Assembly: GCA_964612455.1 (NCBI GenBank)
Contig: CAZTCB010000027.1
Span: 1 to 17,069 of the forward strand
Reading direction: 5' to 3'
Source: SFEB01 sp964612455
GTDB taxonomy: Bacteria; Bacillota; Clostridia; Christensenellales; CAG-314
DNA: 17,069 nt
The translations under genes were made by a program, and so were the position numbers. The notes under the pieces are model-generated. The model was not told where the DNA came from and did no database searches. It was given only the letters and a program-made list of their open reading frames with translations. Of this stretch, positions 6,698 to 15,269 are shown piece by piece (the stretch's first letter is position 1; each line of letters starts with the position of its first letter).

Positions 6698-7007
6698 TCT
6701 TGCGATACTCGGCGACAGAGACAGTATTTTGTGTTTCAGGGCGGCAGGCGTGGATACTTACGGCGCGACCAAAGACGACGCGGCAGGGGTGTTGCGCAAG
6801 CTTGCCAGACAATATAAAGTTATCTTTGTTACCGACAATTTTGCCGAACAAACGGCGGAAATAATAAAAAAATTCGACGACCAGACGTATCCCATCGTTA
6901 TTACCCTGCCGAGCAAGGCGGGTAGCAACGGGAGCGGGTTGGAGTTGCTCAAGTCTCTCAGCGAAAAAGCGTTGGGAGTGGATATTTTAAATAAAGAGGA
7001 CAAGTAA
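6687..7007 (+). CDS. ntpG: V-type ATPase subunit F (NtpG type)
   Basis: The 106-residue product begins with the family pattern NLAILGDRDSILCFRAAGVD and continues as a small alternating beta/alpha domain (VIFVTDNFAE, then YPIVITLPSKAG). Subunit F sits on subunit D in the central rotor shaft and can influence ATP hydrolysis. E. hirae calls this gene ntpG. The start overlaps the end of ntpC by 11 bases, with GAGGG upstream as a modest ribosome binding site. The stop is immediately followed by the ATG of subunit A with no spacer. Confidence 0.95.
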   Translation: MKSNLAILGDRDSILCFRAAGVDTYGATKDDAAGVLRKLARQYKVIFVTDNFAEQTAEIIKKFDDQTYPIVITLPSKAGSNGSGLELLKSLSEKALGVDILNKEDK

Positions 7008-8774
7008 ATGCAAGGCAAAATCGTAAAAGTGTCCGGACCGCTCATCGTGGCGGAAAATATGGCGGACAGTAAGATGTACGACGTCGTTAAGGTCAGCGAG
7101 GCGGGGCTTATCGGCGAAATAATCGAACTCAGAGGGGACAAAGCCAGCATTCAGGTATACGAAGAAACGGGCGGTCTCGGCGTCGGCGAAAGCGTCGTCA
7201 GCACCGGTGCGCCCCTGTCGGTAGAGCTTGCGCCCGGTCTCATCGAGGGCATTTTTGACGGTATTCAACGTCCGTTGACGACGCTTTGTGAAAAATACGG
7301 TTCGAGGATAGGACGCGGAGTAAAGGTAACCAATCTCGACCACGAAAAACAGTGGCATTTCGTACCGTGCGTCAAAGCGGGCGATTTCGTCGAGGCGGGA
7401 GACGTCATCGGCACGGTGCAGGAGACGGTCATCGTTGAGCACCGTATAATGACGCCGTTTGGCGTAAGGGGCAGAGTAAAGAGCATCGCCGAGGGCGATT
7501 TCAATATTTTGCAGACGGTGGCGGTTATCGAAACGGAAAACGGCGAAAGAGAAGTATGCATGCTCCAAAAGTGGCCTGTCCGCAAAGGCAGACCGTATAA
7601 AGAAAAATTGCCCCCGCAAGAGCCTATGGTCACGGGACAACGCGTCATAGATACGCTGTTTCCCGTTGCGCGAGGAGGTGTGGCGGCGGTACCCGGTCCC
7701 TTCGGAAGCGGCAAAACCGTTGTACAGCACCAGCTTGCCAAGTGGGCAGATGCGGAGATTATCGTTTACGTCGGTTGCGGTGAACGCGGCAACGAAATGA
7801 CGGACGTTTTAAACGAGTTTCCCGAACTCGTCGATCCGAAAACGGGCGAGCCGTTGATGAAGAGGACGGTGCTCATTGCCAATACGTCGGATATGCCGGT
7901 TGCGGCGAGAGAAGCAAGTATATACACTGGTATCACCATTGCGGAGTATTTTCGCGATATGGGGTACAACGTGGCGATTATGGCTGACTCTACTTCCCGC
8001 TGGGCGGAAGCCTTGCGCGAGATGAGCGGTCGACTCGAGGAAATGCCGGGCGAAGAAGGCTACCCCGCGTATTTGTCCAGTCGGCTTGCGGAGTATTACG
8101 AGCGTGCCGGCGTAGTAAAGGTGCTCGGCAAAGAGGACAAACTCGGCAGCGTTACGGCGATAGGCGCGGTTTCTCCTCCGGGCGGCGATTTGTCGGAGCC
8201 TGTCAGTCAGGCGACTTTGCGCATAGTCAAAGTGTTTTGGGGGTTGTCGGCGAGTCTTGCGTACAAACGTCATTTCCCCGCGATAGATTGGATGGTCAGT
8301 TACAGTCTGTATGCCGACAGAATGAAAGATTGGTTTGCCGAAAACGTCGCTCCAGACTACAACGACCTGAGGTTGTTTATCAACACGGTATTGCAAGAGG
8401 AGGCAGAGCTTGACGAAATCGTCAGACTCATCGGCATGGACGCCTTGTCGGACAAGGACAGACTGACGATGGAAGTCGCAAAAATCATTCGCGAGGACTA
8501 TCTGCACCAAAACGCGTTTCACGAGGTAGATACTTACGCCTCGTTGACGAAACAGTACAAAATGCTCAGGTTGATAAAGGCGTTTAACGACGAGGCAAGG
8601 CAGGCGGTAGAAAACTACGCCGACCTCGACGAGATACTTCAGCTGCCTTGCAAAGAAAAAATCGGACGTTCTAAATATATCGAAGAAAACAATCTCGCGG
8701 AGTTTGACGACGTCTTTAAGGAAATAACGACGCAAATCCGTGCGGTGACCAACGAGGAGGGAGACAATGATTAA
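7008..8774 (+). CDS. ntpA: V-type ATPase catalytic subunit A
   Basis: The 588-residue product is the nucleotide-hydrolysing subunit of the A3B3 head. The P-loop GPFGSGKT spans residues 230-237 with Lys236, followed by GCGERGNEM with the catalytic Glu259 and Arg260. The ADSTSRW motif (326-332) and the ATP synthase alpha/beta signature PAIDWMVSYS (424-433) are intact. The insertion typical of V/A-type A subunits lies between the N-terminal barrel and the P-loop (about residues 115-190). Length is normal (578-600). The ATG directly follows the stop of subunit F, with AGAGG 8 bases upstream. The 3' end overlaps subunit B by 8 bases. All active-site elements I can check are present, so the enzyme should be functional. 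Confidence 0.98.
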   Translation: MQGKIVKVSGPLIVAENMADSKMYDVVKVSEAGLIGEIIELRGDKASIQVYEETGGLGVGESVVSTGAPLSVELAPGLIEGIFDGIQRPLTTLCEKYGSRIGRGVKVTNLDHEKQWHFVPCVKAGDFVEAGDVIGTVQETVIVEHRIMTPFGVRGRVKSIAEGDFNILQTVAVIETENGEREVCMLQKWPVRKGRPYKEKLPPQEPMVTGQRVIDTLFPVARGGVAAVPGPFGSGKTVVQHQLAKWADAEIIVYVGCGERGNEMTDVLNEFPELVDPKTGEPLMKRTVLIANTSDMPVAAREASIYTGITIAEYFRDMGYNVAIMADSTSRWAEALREMSGRLEEMPGEEGYPAYLSSRLAEYYERAGVVKVLGKEDKLGSVTAIGAVSPPGGDLSEPVSQATLRIVKVFWGLSASLAYKRHFPAIDWMVSYSLYADRMKDWFAENVAPDYNDLRLFINTVLQEEAELDEIVRLIGMDALSDKDRLTMEVAKIIREDYLHQNAFHEVDTYASLTKQYKMLRLIKAFNDEARQAVENYADLDEILQLPCKEKIGRSKYIEENNLAEFDDVFKEITTQIRAVTNEEGDND

Positions 8775-10146
8775 AGAATACAAAACGATAAAAGAAGTAG
8801 TCGGTCCTCTCATGCTGGTCGAGGGCGTCGAGGGCGTTAAATACAACGAATTGGTCGAAATCGCTCAGGCAAACGGAGAAGTGCGGTACGGCAAAGTGCT
8901 CGAGGTAAACAAAGACAAGGCGCTCGTTCAGCTTTTTGAAAGCAGTCAGGGGTTGAAAATATCCACGTCGAAAGCGCGTTTTCTCGGTCGCGGGCTGGAG
9001 CTTGCGGTGTCCGAGGACATGCTCGGCAGGGTTTTTGACGGTATGGGACGTCCTCGTGACGGCGGCACTCCGGTAATCCCGAAAAAAAATCTCGACATCA
9101 ACGGCGAACCGATAAACCCCGCCGCGCGCGACTATCCCAACCAGTTTATTCAGACGGGTATCTCTGCGGTAGACGGGCTTAATACTTTGGTCAGGGGACA
9201 AAAACTCCCCGTGTTTTCTATGAGCGGTTTGCCTCATGCGGAACTTGCCGCGCAGATAGCAAGACAGGCAAAGGTACTCGGCAGCGATGAAAAATTTGCC
9301 GTCGTGTTTGGCGCGATAGGCATTACTTTTGAAGAAGCGGAGTATTTTATCAGCGATTTCCGCAGGACGGGTGCGATTGAAAGGACGGTACTCTTTACCA
9401 ACCTCGCCAACGATCCCGCAATCGAGCGTATCGCTACTCCCCGTATGGCGTTGACGTGCGCCGAGTATCTCGCTTTTGAGTGCGACATGCATGTTCTCGT
9501 AATATTGACCGACATAACCAACTACGCGGAGGCTTTGCGCGAGGTCTCGGCGGCGAGAAAGGAGATACCGGGCAGGCGCGGTTATCCGGGATACCTGTAT
9601 ACCGACCTCGCCACTATGTACGAGCGCGCGGGACGTATCCGCGGTAAAAAAGGCAGTATTACCCAGATACCGATTTTGACCATGCCCGAGGACGACAAAA
9701 CGCACCCCATTCCCGACCTTACGGGGTATATCACGGAAGGGCAGATTATTTTGTCGAGAGAGCTTTATAAAAAAGGCGTCAATCCGCCTATCGACGTTTT
9801 GCCCTCGCTGAGCCGTCTTAAAGACAAGGGTATAGGCAAAGAAAAGACGAGAGAAGACCACGCCGACACGATGAACCAGCTGTTTGCCGCATACGCACGC
9901 GGCAAGGAGGCGAAAGAACTTGCCGCCATTTTGGGCGACGCGGCTTTGTCGCACGTCGACAAAATTTTTGCAAAGTTTGCCGCCGAGTTTGAAAAACGGT
10001 ATATATCGCAGGGGTTCGATACCAACCGCACGATAGAAGAGACTCTCGATATCGGCTGGGAGTTGTTGAGAATGTTGCCCCGCGCGGAGTTAAAGAGAAT
10101 AAAAGAAACGTATTTGCAACGGTATTACGATAATAAAAGCGAGTAA
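8767..10146 (+). CDS. ntpB: V-type ATPase regulatory subunit B
   Basis: The 459-residue product is the non-catalytic partner of subunit A. Where A has a P-loop, B has SMSGLPHAELAAQIARQ (about residues 151-167), without the GKT/S needed for hydrolysis, as usual for B. The alpha/beta signature PPIDVLPSLS spans 340-349. The next residue, Arg350, corresponds to the arginine finger that reaches into the catalytic site of A (Arg350 in E. hirae B as well, from recall). The gene starts 8 bases inside ntpA and has a strong GAGGAGGGAG ribosome binding site a few bases before its ATG, suiting equal A:B stoichiometry. Confidence 0.98.
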   Translation: MIKEYKTIKEVVGPLMLVEGVEGVKYNELVEIAQANGEVRYGKVLEVNKDKALVQLFESSQGLKISTSKARFLGRGLELAVSEDMLGRVFDGMGRPRDGGTPVIPKKNLDINGEPINPAARDYPNQFIQTGISAVDGLNTLVRGQKLPVFSMSGLPHAELAAQIARQAKVLGSDEKFAVVFGAIGITFEEAEYFISDFRRTGAIERTVLFTNLANDPAIERIATPRMALTCAEYLAFECDMHVLVILTDITNYAEALREVSAARKEIPGRRGYPGYLYTDLATMYERAGRIRGKKGSITQIPILTMPEDDKTHPIPDLTGYITEGQIILSRELYKKGVNPPIDVLPSLSRLKDKGIGKEKTREDHADTMNQLFAAYARGKEAKELAAILGDAALSHVDKIFAKFAAEFEKRYISQGFDTNRTIEETLDIGWELLRMLPRAELKRIKETYLQRYYDNKSE

Positions 10147-10152
10147 AAAAAG

Positions 10153-10782
10153 ATGGCAAGACTAAACGTCAACCCCACGCGTATGGAGTTAAAGCGGCTT
10201 AAAGCCCGACTAAAAACGGCGACGCGCGGACACAAGTTGTTAAAAGACAAATCCGACGAGATGATAAGGGTTTTTTCGGTCAAGTTGAGAGAAAACAAGC
10301 GCCTTCGCTTAGAGGTGGAGGAGCAGGTTTCCGCCGTGTTTAAAAACTTTGCACTTGCGGGCGGCACGACGGAAAAAGAAAAGTTGCTGTCGGTTTTTAG
10401 TACCCCGTCCGCGTCGTTGAGCGTCGATACGGGGTGGAGCAGCGTCATGGGCGTCGAGGTTCCTAAACTTTCGGTGTCGGTAGACAAAGGTAAACACGAT
10501 TATCCGTACGTTTTTTCGGATATGACGAGCGAGGCAGATTACAGCATTAAAGCCGTCAACGGCGTGGTGGAAAAACTCCTCGCACTGGCGGAGATTGAAA
10601 AAACATGCCGTATGCTCGCAAGCGAAATCGAAAAAAACAAGCGTCGCGTAAACGCTCTCGAGTACGTAATGATACCTCAGTTGGAGGAAACCATCAAATA
10701 TATTTCGATTAAACTTGACGAAAACGAGCGCGGCAACGTCGCCCGAATGATGAAAGTCAAATCCATGATAACTCAGGAATAA
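10153..10782 (+). CDS. ntpD: V-type ATPase central shaft subunit D
   Basis: The 209-residue product starts with the family pattern LNVNPTRMELKRLKARLKTA and GHKLLKDKSDEM, and ends in a second long helix (about residues 140-200, including RRVNALEYVMIPQLEETIKY). The two helices form the coiled coil that turns inside A3B3 and carries torque to the K ring together with F and C. It follows ntpB after 6 bases, with only an A-rich stretch as ribosome binding site. It is the last gene of the operon: a strong terminator begins 4 bases after the stop, and no ntpH or ntpJ equivalent follows. Confidence 0.96.
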   Translation: MARLNVNPTRMELKRLKARLKTATRGHKLLKDKSDEMIRVFSVKLRENKRLRLEVEEQVSAVFKNFALAGGTTEKEKLLSVFSTPSASLSVDTGWSSVMGVEVPKLSVSVDKGKHDYPYVFSDMTSEADYSIKAVNGVVEKLLALAEIEKTCRMLASEIEKNKRRVNALEYVMIPQLEETIKYISIKLDENERGNVARMMKVKSMITQE

Positions 10783-10786
10783 TACC

Positions 10787-10830
10787 AAACGACCGCACAC
10801 GGGTGTTAAAAATGCGGTCGTTTTTCTTTT
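10787..10830 (+). terminator. Intrinsic terminator of the V-ATPase operon
   Basis: AAACGACCGCA at 10787-10797 pairs with TGCGGTCGTTT at 10813-10823 around a 15-base loop and is followed by TTTTTCTTTT. This is a strong GC stem with a U-run directly after the last ATPase gene. Confidence 0.92.
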
Positions 10831-10879
10831 ATCGAAAATATAATTTTTATTAAAACGTTTAAAACGCGGCGAGATACGG

Positions 10880-10908
10880 TTGACTTTTGTCGAAAAAATC
10901 GTTATTAT
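10880..10908 (+). promoter_or_regulatory. Promoter of the unknown membrane protein (and possibly mscS)
   Basis: TTGACT at 10880-10885 is followed after 17 bases by TATTAT at 10903-10908. It lies between the ATPase terminator and the next gene, with an expected start near 10915 and a leader of about 60 bases. Confidence 0.75.
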
Positions 10909-10926
10909 AAACGGAAAGAATAACTT

Positions 10927-10947
10927 GACGGAGTAAATTTTTCCGTC
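10927..10947 (+). promoter_or_regulatory. Small hairpin in the leader of the unknown membrane protein gene
   Basis: GACGGA at 10927-10932 pairs with TCCGTC at 10942-10947 around a 9-base AT-rich loop. It falls within the predicted 5' leader, about 20 bases before the ribosome binding site. It could be an operator dyad or an RNA stem. No known riboswitch class is recognisable. Confidence 0.45.
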
Positions 10948-10977
10948 CGTATTTAAAACAACAAAGAGGTGATGACT

Positions 10978-11529
10978 TTGGACGAGTTTAACGATATAGC
11001 GTTGGTAAACGACGCTGCTCCCGTCAACGATTACGTCGTAAACAACGACGCCGTAGTCGCCGCCGAGCAGGATATAAAAGAACTTGCCGACAGCGAAACT
11101 CACACGCGAGGAAAGCTTGCGCAATGCGTTTACGACTTTACTCTGGCGGCGAGTCTCGTCGCCGTGACGGTTGCCGCCGCAGCGTCGTCGACACCCGTTG
11201 AGGCGGAAATCCCCGCGCCGTCGGTTTACGTCAAAGAGTCGGTTAGTGCCGAGTATATCGGCGACGACGGTATGGTCGTCGCGTTTACTTTAATCGACGA
11301 GTACGACGAGTTGGACGGTATCGAGATTTTTTTGGAGGACGTTTACGGAAATAAAGTTTCCTGCGAGGTACACGAGAGCGAGGACGATTTTTATATGGCG
11401 ACGACGGAATTGACGGGGCTCGACCGCGACACGTTGATTTTCGTGATGTCAGCGGTTGCAAAAAACGGGTGGACGGGTGAGATTTATCGCCAGACGCTTA
11501 GCCCGTCGGACAGCGGGGCGTCACCGTAA
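10978..11529 (+). CDS. Single-pass membrane protein of unknown function
   Basis: I do not recognise this 183-residue protein. It has an acidic N-terminal tail of about 45 residues, one hydrophobic segment at about 54-71 (FTLAASLVAVTVAAAASS), then an extracytoplasmic part (about 75-183). That part contains alternating beta-like stretches such as MVVAFTLIDEYDELDGIEIF and a Gly-Asn turn, suggestive of a small beta-sandwich (Ig- or fibronectin-like), but I cannot assign a family. Charged residues before the segment (TRGKLAQ) and the acidic exterior fit a type II or anchored topology. Start: the stretch AGGTGAT (10967-10973) is a good Shine-Dalgarno match, and the TTG at 10978 is correctly spaced from it. 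The in-frame ATG at 10972 and GTG at 10969 lie within the Shine-Dalgarno sequence itself. It has its own promoter and precedes mscS by 59 bases. Confidence 0.7.
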   Translation: MDEFNDIALVNDAAPVNDYVVNNDAVVAAEQDIKELADSETHTRGKLAQCVYDFTLAASLVAVTVAAAASSTPVEAEIPAPSVYVKESVSAEYIGDDGMVVAFTLIDEYDELDGIEIFLEDVYGNKVSCEVHESEDDFYMATTELTGLDRDTLIFVMSAVAKNGWTGEIYRQTLSPSDSGASP

Positions 11530-11588
11530 CGTTACCGTAAAACGAAACGTAAACACAAATAAAATTTTTACCTGAAGGAGAAAATAAA

Positions 11589-12551
11589 ATGGAAACGAAA
11601 TATTCGGTTAAAAAACCGTCGGCGATTAAACTCACCGTGTTTATATTACTGGTAATCGTATTGGCGGCGTCGTTCGTATTTGCCGACGTGCTTTACGGCG
11701 ACGACAGTATTTTTGAGCGGTGGATAGTGGACGGAAACGTTACCAACTCTACTTTTGTATGGCTCATTCGCAGTTTGTCTTATTTGATAAAGACTTTTCA
11801 GATTATAGTAATAAGCCTGACCGCGTACAATGTAATCGCGTGGATTATGAGGAGAGGCTTTAGCCGCGACAATCGTGCCGTGACGATACACAAACTTCTT
11901 ACGAGTTTTCTCAAGTACCTCGTCGTCATAGTGGCGTTTATGTTTATCCTCAGCGCGTGGGGCGTGGATACGACGACGTTGCTTGCCAGCGCGGGGATAT
12001 TGGGGTTGGTCATAGGTCTCGGAGCCCAAAGTCTCATTGCCGATATTATAGCGGGAATGTTTATCGTATTTGACGGTTCTTATCAGGTGGGCGATATAAT
12101 CGTCGTCGACGGTTGGCGCGGCACGGTGGACGAAATCGGTATCCGCACGACCAAAGTCATAGACGCAGGCGGCAATATCAAGATAATCAACAACAGCAGT
12201 ATTACTACGGTCATCAACCAGACGAAAGAACTGTCGCTCGCGACTTGTATGGTGCGTATCGGCTACGACGAGTCTCTCGAGCGGGTAGAAAAAATAATCA
12301 ACGACAATCTTGACGATATCAGGTCAAAGATACCCGCGGTTACCGACGGTCCTTATTACAAAGGCGTCACCGAGTTGGCTGAGTCTTACGTCGGGTTGTT
12401 GTTTATGGCAAACTGTAAAGAAGAAGACATATATCAGGTCAAACGCGACATGAACAGACAGTTTAAATTGCTTTTTGACAGACACGGGATAAAGGTTCCT
12501 TACTCTCAGGTGGTCGTCAATCAACCGACCGAGAGCCTTTCGGACGAGTAA
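11589..12551 (+). CDS. mscS: MscS-family small-conductance mechanosensitive channel
   Basis: The 320-residue membrane protein releases solutes when membrane tension rises, protecting against hypo-osmotic shock. The pore helix and start of the beta domain are diagnostic: ASAGILGLVIGLGAQSLIAD at about residues 133-152, then FDGSYQVGDIIVVDGWRGTV and the GNIKIINNSSI loop. N-terminal helices lie at about 11-32, 60-86 and 106-126, giving the compact three-helix MscS form (E. coli MscS is 286 residues). The ribosome binding site is AAGGAG, about 9 bases before the ATG. There is no separate promoter in the 59-base gap after the unknown membrane protein, so co-transcription is likely. The gap contains the palindrome GTAACGTTAC at 11526-11535. 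No obvious terminator follows. Confidence 0.95.
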   Translation: METKYSVKKPSAIKLTVFILLVIVLAASFVFADVLYGDDSIFERWIVDGNVTNSTFVWLIRSLSYLIKTFQIIVISLTAYNVIAWIMRRGFSRDNRAVTIHKLLTSFLKYLVVIVAFMFILSAWGVDTTTLLASAGILGLVIGLGAQSLIADIIAGMFIVFDGSYQVGDIIVVDGWRGTVDEIGIRTTKVIDAGGNIKIINNSSITTVINQTKELSLATCMVRIGYDESLERVEKIINDNLDDIRSKIPAVTDGPYYKGVTELAESYVGLLFMANCKEEDIYQVKRDMNRQFKLLFDRHGIKVPYSQVVVNQPTESLSDE

Positions 12552-12665
12552 AAAACCGCCGAAAATTCAAAAAACGAAAAGTAAAATCGACTTAAAAATA
12601 AAACGCGCCGAAAACAAAACCGCACACGGACGTCGACCGTTAAATCGGGCTAAAAAGGGAAATGC

Positions 12666-14438
12666 ATGAAGGCTAAAAAGGAAAAACAGCAAAAGAAAAA
12701 CAGTTGGAAATATCTCGGTAAATTTTTACCGTATTACAAACCGTATATAGGACTGCTCGTATTTGACATGACGTGCGCATTGATTGCGACGGCATGCGAC
12801 CTCGTTTTGCCGACGTACGCTCAAAAAATCACCGACTCTGCCAATGCCAACGGTTACGTGCTGTTAAACGTCGTTTTGGTTTTCGCGATAACCCTGTTTA
12901 TCGAAAAAGTAATAGGCGCGTCGTGCAAGTTTTTTATCAACAAGTACGGTCATATAATGGGCGTAAAGATAGAAAGCGATCTGCGGCGCAATATGTTTAA
13001 GCACTTTCAGCGGCTGCCGCACTCGTTTTTTGACGACAACAAGACGGGCAGTCTCATGAGCCGCATTACCACCGACCTGTTTGACATCACGGAGTTTGCG
13101 CACCACTGTCCGGAGACGCTGTTGGTGAGCGGCGTGCAGATAATAGGTATGTTCGTGATATTGTTTAACCAACAGCCTTATATGACTTTGTGCATATTCG
13201 CGCTCATTCCGTTTATGGCGTGGTTGACGATTGTATTTAATAATAAATGGGACGAAAACCACCACGAAAACCGAAAAAACATGAGCGAAATCAACGCTCA
13301 GGTAGAGGATACGTTGAGCGGGATACGCGTCGTAAAGGCTTTTGCAAACGAAGAACTCGAGCAGGAAAAGTTTGAAAAAGGCAACGCGAGGTTTGTAAAG
13401 AGCAAGTCGAGGACTTATCACTACATGGGGCAGTTTTTCTTTTCGCTCAAGATAATGGACGCGGTGATGTATCTTGCCATTATTATTCTGGCGGGAGTGT
13501 TTAAGATAGAGGCGGGGTTGTTTGTCGCGTACTTACTGTACGCAACCAGCCTCATGGGTATTCTCATAGGTTTTGCCGACTACTCCGAGCAGTTTGAAAA
13601 AGGAATGACGGCTTTTGCTCGTTACAGCCAGATTCTCGAGACGCCGGTGGACATAGAGGACGCTCCCGACGCCGTAGACATAGGGACTATTAAAGGCGAC
13701 GTGGTTTTTGAGGACGTGACTTTTGCCTACAAGACGGGCAATCGCAACGTTTTAAACCACCTCGATTTTCACGTCAACAGCGGCGAACTCGTCGCGCTCG
13801 TAGGACCGAGCGGCGGAGGAAAAACCACGTTGGCAAACCTTATACCGCGTTTTTACGACGTCAACGAGGGCAGTATAAAGGTGGACGGGGTAGATGTAAG
13901 AAAAATCAGCTTGCAGTCTTTAAGGCAAAATATAGGTATAGTTTTTCAGGACGTGTACTTGTTTTGGGGGACGGTAGCGGAAAACATAGCGTACGGTAAA
14001 CCCGACGCGACGAGAGAGGAAATAAGCCGAGCGGCAAAAAGCGCGGGCGCGGACGAGTTTATCAGAGAACTCCCCGACGGCTACGACAGTTACGTGGGAG
14101 AGCGCGGCGTTAAACTCAGCGGCGGTCAAAAACAGCGGATTTGTATTGCGCGCGTGTTTTTAAAAAATCCGCCTTTCATCATTCTCGACGAGGCGACGAG
14201 CAGTCTCGACAACGAAAGCGAACTCGTAGTACAATGTTCGCTCGACAAACTCATCGAGGGGCGCACCGCAATCGTCATTGCGCACCGCCTTTCGACCATT
14301 CGCCACGCTACCCGTATAGTGGTTTTGACCGAGGACGGGATAAGAGAAAGCGGCACGCATCAGGAGCTTTTGGAGCGCGACGGCTTGTACAAACGCTTGT
14401 ACGATTTGTCGATAAGAACGCAGACGCTGTTGGACTAA
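12666..14438 (+). CDS. ABC transporter half-exporter (fused membrane and ATPase domains, MsbA/LmrA-like)
   Basis: The 590-residue product is a type IV ABC exporter half that should work as a homodimer, since no partner half is adjacent. Residues 1-320 hold six membrane helices, beginning after a very basic N-terminus (KAKKEKQQKKNSWKYLGKFL). The ATPase domain has Walker A GPSGGGKTT (380-388), Q-loop in GIVFQDVYLF, signature LSGGQ (484-488), Walker B FIILDE with Asp508 and Glu509, D-loop SSLD and His540 of the H-loop. All catalytic residues are present. The exported substrate cannot be read from the sequence. A modest ribosome binding site AAAGGGAAA precedes the ATG. The 114-base upstream gap is A-rich with no clear promoter or terminator. 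Confidence 0.95.
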   Translation: MKAKKEKQQKKNSWKYLGKFLPYYKPYIGLLVFDMTCALIATACDLVLPTYAQKITDSANANGYVLLNVVLVFAITLFIEKVIGASCKFFINKYGHIMGVKIESDLRRNMFKHFQRLPHSFFDDNKTGSLMSRITTDLFDITEFAHHCPETLLVSGVQIIGMFVILFNQQPYMTLCIFALIPFMAWLTIVFNNKWDENHHENRKNMSEINAQVEDTLSGIRVVKAFANEELEQEKFEKGNARFVKSKSRTYHYMGQFFFSLKIMDAVMYLAIIILAGVFKIEAGLFVAYLLYATSLMGILIGFADYSEQFEKGMTAFARYSQILETPVDIEDAPDAVDIGTIKGDVVFEDVTFAYKTGNRNVLNHLDFHVNSGELVALVGPSGGGKTTLANLIPRFYDVNEGSIKVDGVDVRKISLQSLRQNIGIVFQDVYLFWGTVAENIAYGKPDATREEISRAAKSAGADEFIRELPDGYDSYVGERGVKLSGGQKQRICIARVFLKNPPFIILDEATSSLDNESELVVQCSLDKLIEGRTAIVIAHRLSTIRHATRIVVLTEDGIRESGTHQELLERDGLYKRLYDLSIRTQTLLD

Positions 14439-14516
14439 GCGGTGCGGCTTATTAAAAAAGGAAAACGATGTTCGTCAAGACGATAAACGAAAAAACGAAA
14501 GATTAAGGAGAAAAAA

Positions 14517-15176
14517 ATGCGCGATTACAACGGTTGGGAAAAACTTTTTCTCGATGAGTTTAATAAACCGTATTTTGCGGAGTTAAAATGCTTTTTGGAG
14601 CAGGAATACGCCAAAAAAACCGTCTATCCGCCAAAGCGCCTCATTCTCAACGCGTTTGACAAGACCGCTCCCGACGCGGTCAAGGTGGTTATCATAGGTC
14701 AGGACCCTTATATCAATCCGCATCAGGCTATGGGCATGAGTTTTTCGGTACCGCAGGGAGTGCAGGCGCCGCCCAGTCTTGAAAATATAAAAAAAGAGAT
14801 ATCGAGCGACACGGGTGCGCCGAGCAAAATTAAAGACGGCGACTTGACGCCGTGGGCAGAGCAAGGCGTGCTGCTCCTCAACGTCGTGTTGACCGTGGTG
14901 GCAGGGCTAAGCAACAGCCACAAGGGCAAAGGTTGGGAGACTTTTACCGACCGAGTCATCGAGTACGTAGACGGCTTGCCTCAACCGATAGTGTTTTTGC
15001 TTTGGGGCGCAAACGCCAAAAACAAGCGTACGCTCCTTACCAACCCGAAACATCTGACGCTGACCGCGGCTCACCCCAGTCCTTTGTCGGCGTACAACGG
15101 TTTTTTCGGTTGCAAACACTTTAGTCGCACCAACGATTTTTTGGAGAAAAACGGCGTCACACCGATAGAATGGTAA
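14517..15176 (+). CDS. ung: Uracil-DNA glycosylase, family 1
   Basis: The 219-residue enzyme removes uracil from DNA as the first step of base excision repair. Active-site parts match family 1 Ung: GQDPY (61-65) with the water-activating Asp63 and Tyr65, Phe76 in the SFSV segment for uracil stacking, LLLNVVLTV with Asn122, and AHPSPLSA (185-192) with His186 and the DNA-inserting Leu190. Numbering is one less than E. coli Ung throughout. One deviation is visible: the usual GQDPYH is GQDPYI here, and the following glycine/proline-rich turn is NPHQAMG. The rest of the fold-specific motifs are intact, so an active enzyme is expected. Ribosome binding site AAGGAG lies about 7 bases before the ATG. 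It follows the ABC exporter by 78 bases without a terminator. Confidence 0.95.
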   Translation: MRDYNGWEKLFLDEFNKPYFAELKCFLEQEYAKKTVYPPKRLILNAFDKTAPDAVKVVIIGQDPYINPHQAMGMSFSVPQGVQAPPSLENIKKEISSDTGAPSKIKDGDLTPWAEQGVLLLNVVLTVVAGLSNSHKGKGWETFTDRVIEYVDGLPQPIVFLLWGANAKNKRTLLTNPKHLTLTAAHPSPLSAYNGFFGCKHFSRTNDFLEKNGVTPIEW

Positions 15177-15225
15177 ACTTTTTGGGACAGTTTTTTAATT
15201 TCTTTTTAATTTTTAAAATAAAGCA

Positions 15226-15252
15226 GTAGCCACCGACAGCGTCGGTGGCTAC
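15226..15252 (-). terminator. Terminator of the prepilin-like gene
   Basis: GTAGCCACCGAC at 15226-15237 and GTCGGTGGCTAC at 15241-15252 form a perfect 12-bp stem with a 3-base loop. On the minus strand it is followed by TGCTTTATTTT, an imperfect U-rich tail, and lies 18 bases after the prepilin stop. On the plus strand, where it follows ung by about 50 bases, no U-run follows, though such a stem could still help end the convergent transcript. Confidence 0.8.
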
Positions 15253-15269
15253 ATGACTATAAAATATAT

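Noticed and set aside
8716..9954. 412-codon open frame on the minus strand (and a 345-codon one at 7809-8846)
   Set aside because: Both are antisense shadows of subunits A and B, which are unambiguous by their catalytic motifs.
12552..12665. Promoter or terminator between mscS and the ABC exporter
   Set aside because: The gap is A-rich. The short ACGG/CCGT pairing near 12635 is too weak, and no paired -35/-10 with proper spacing is visible.
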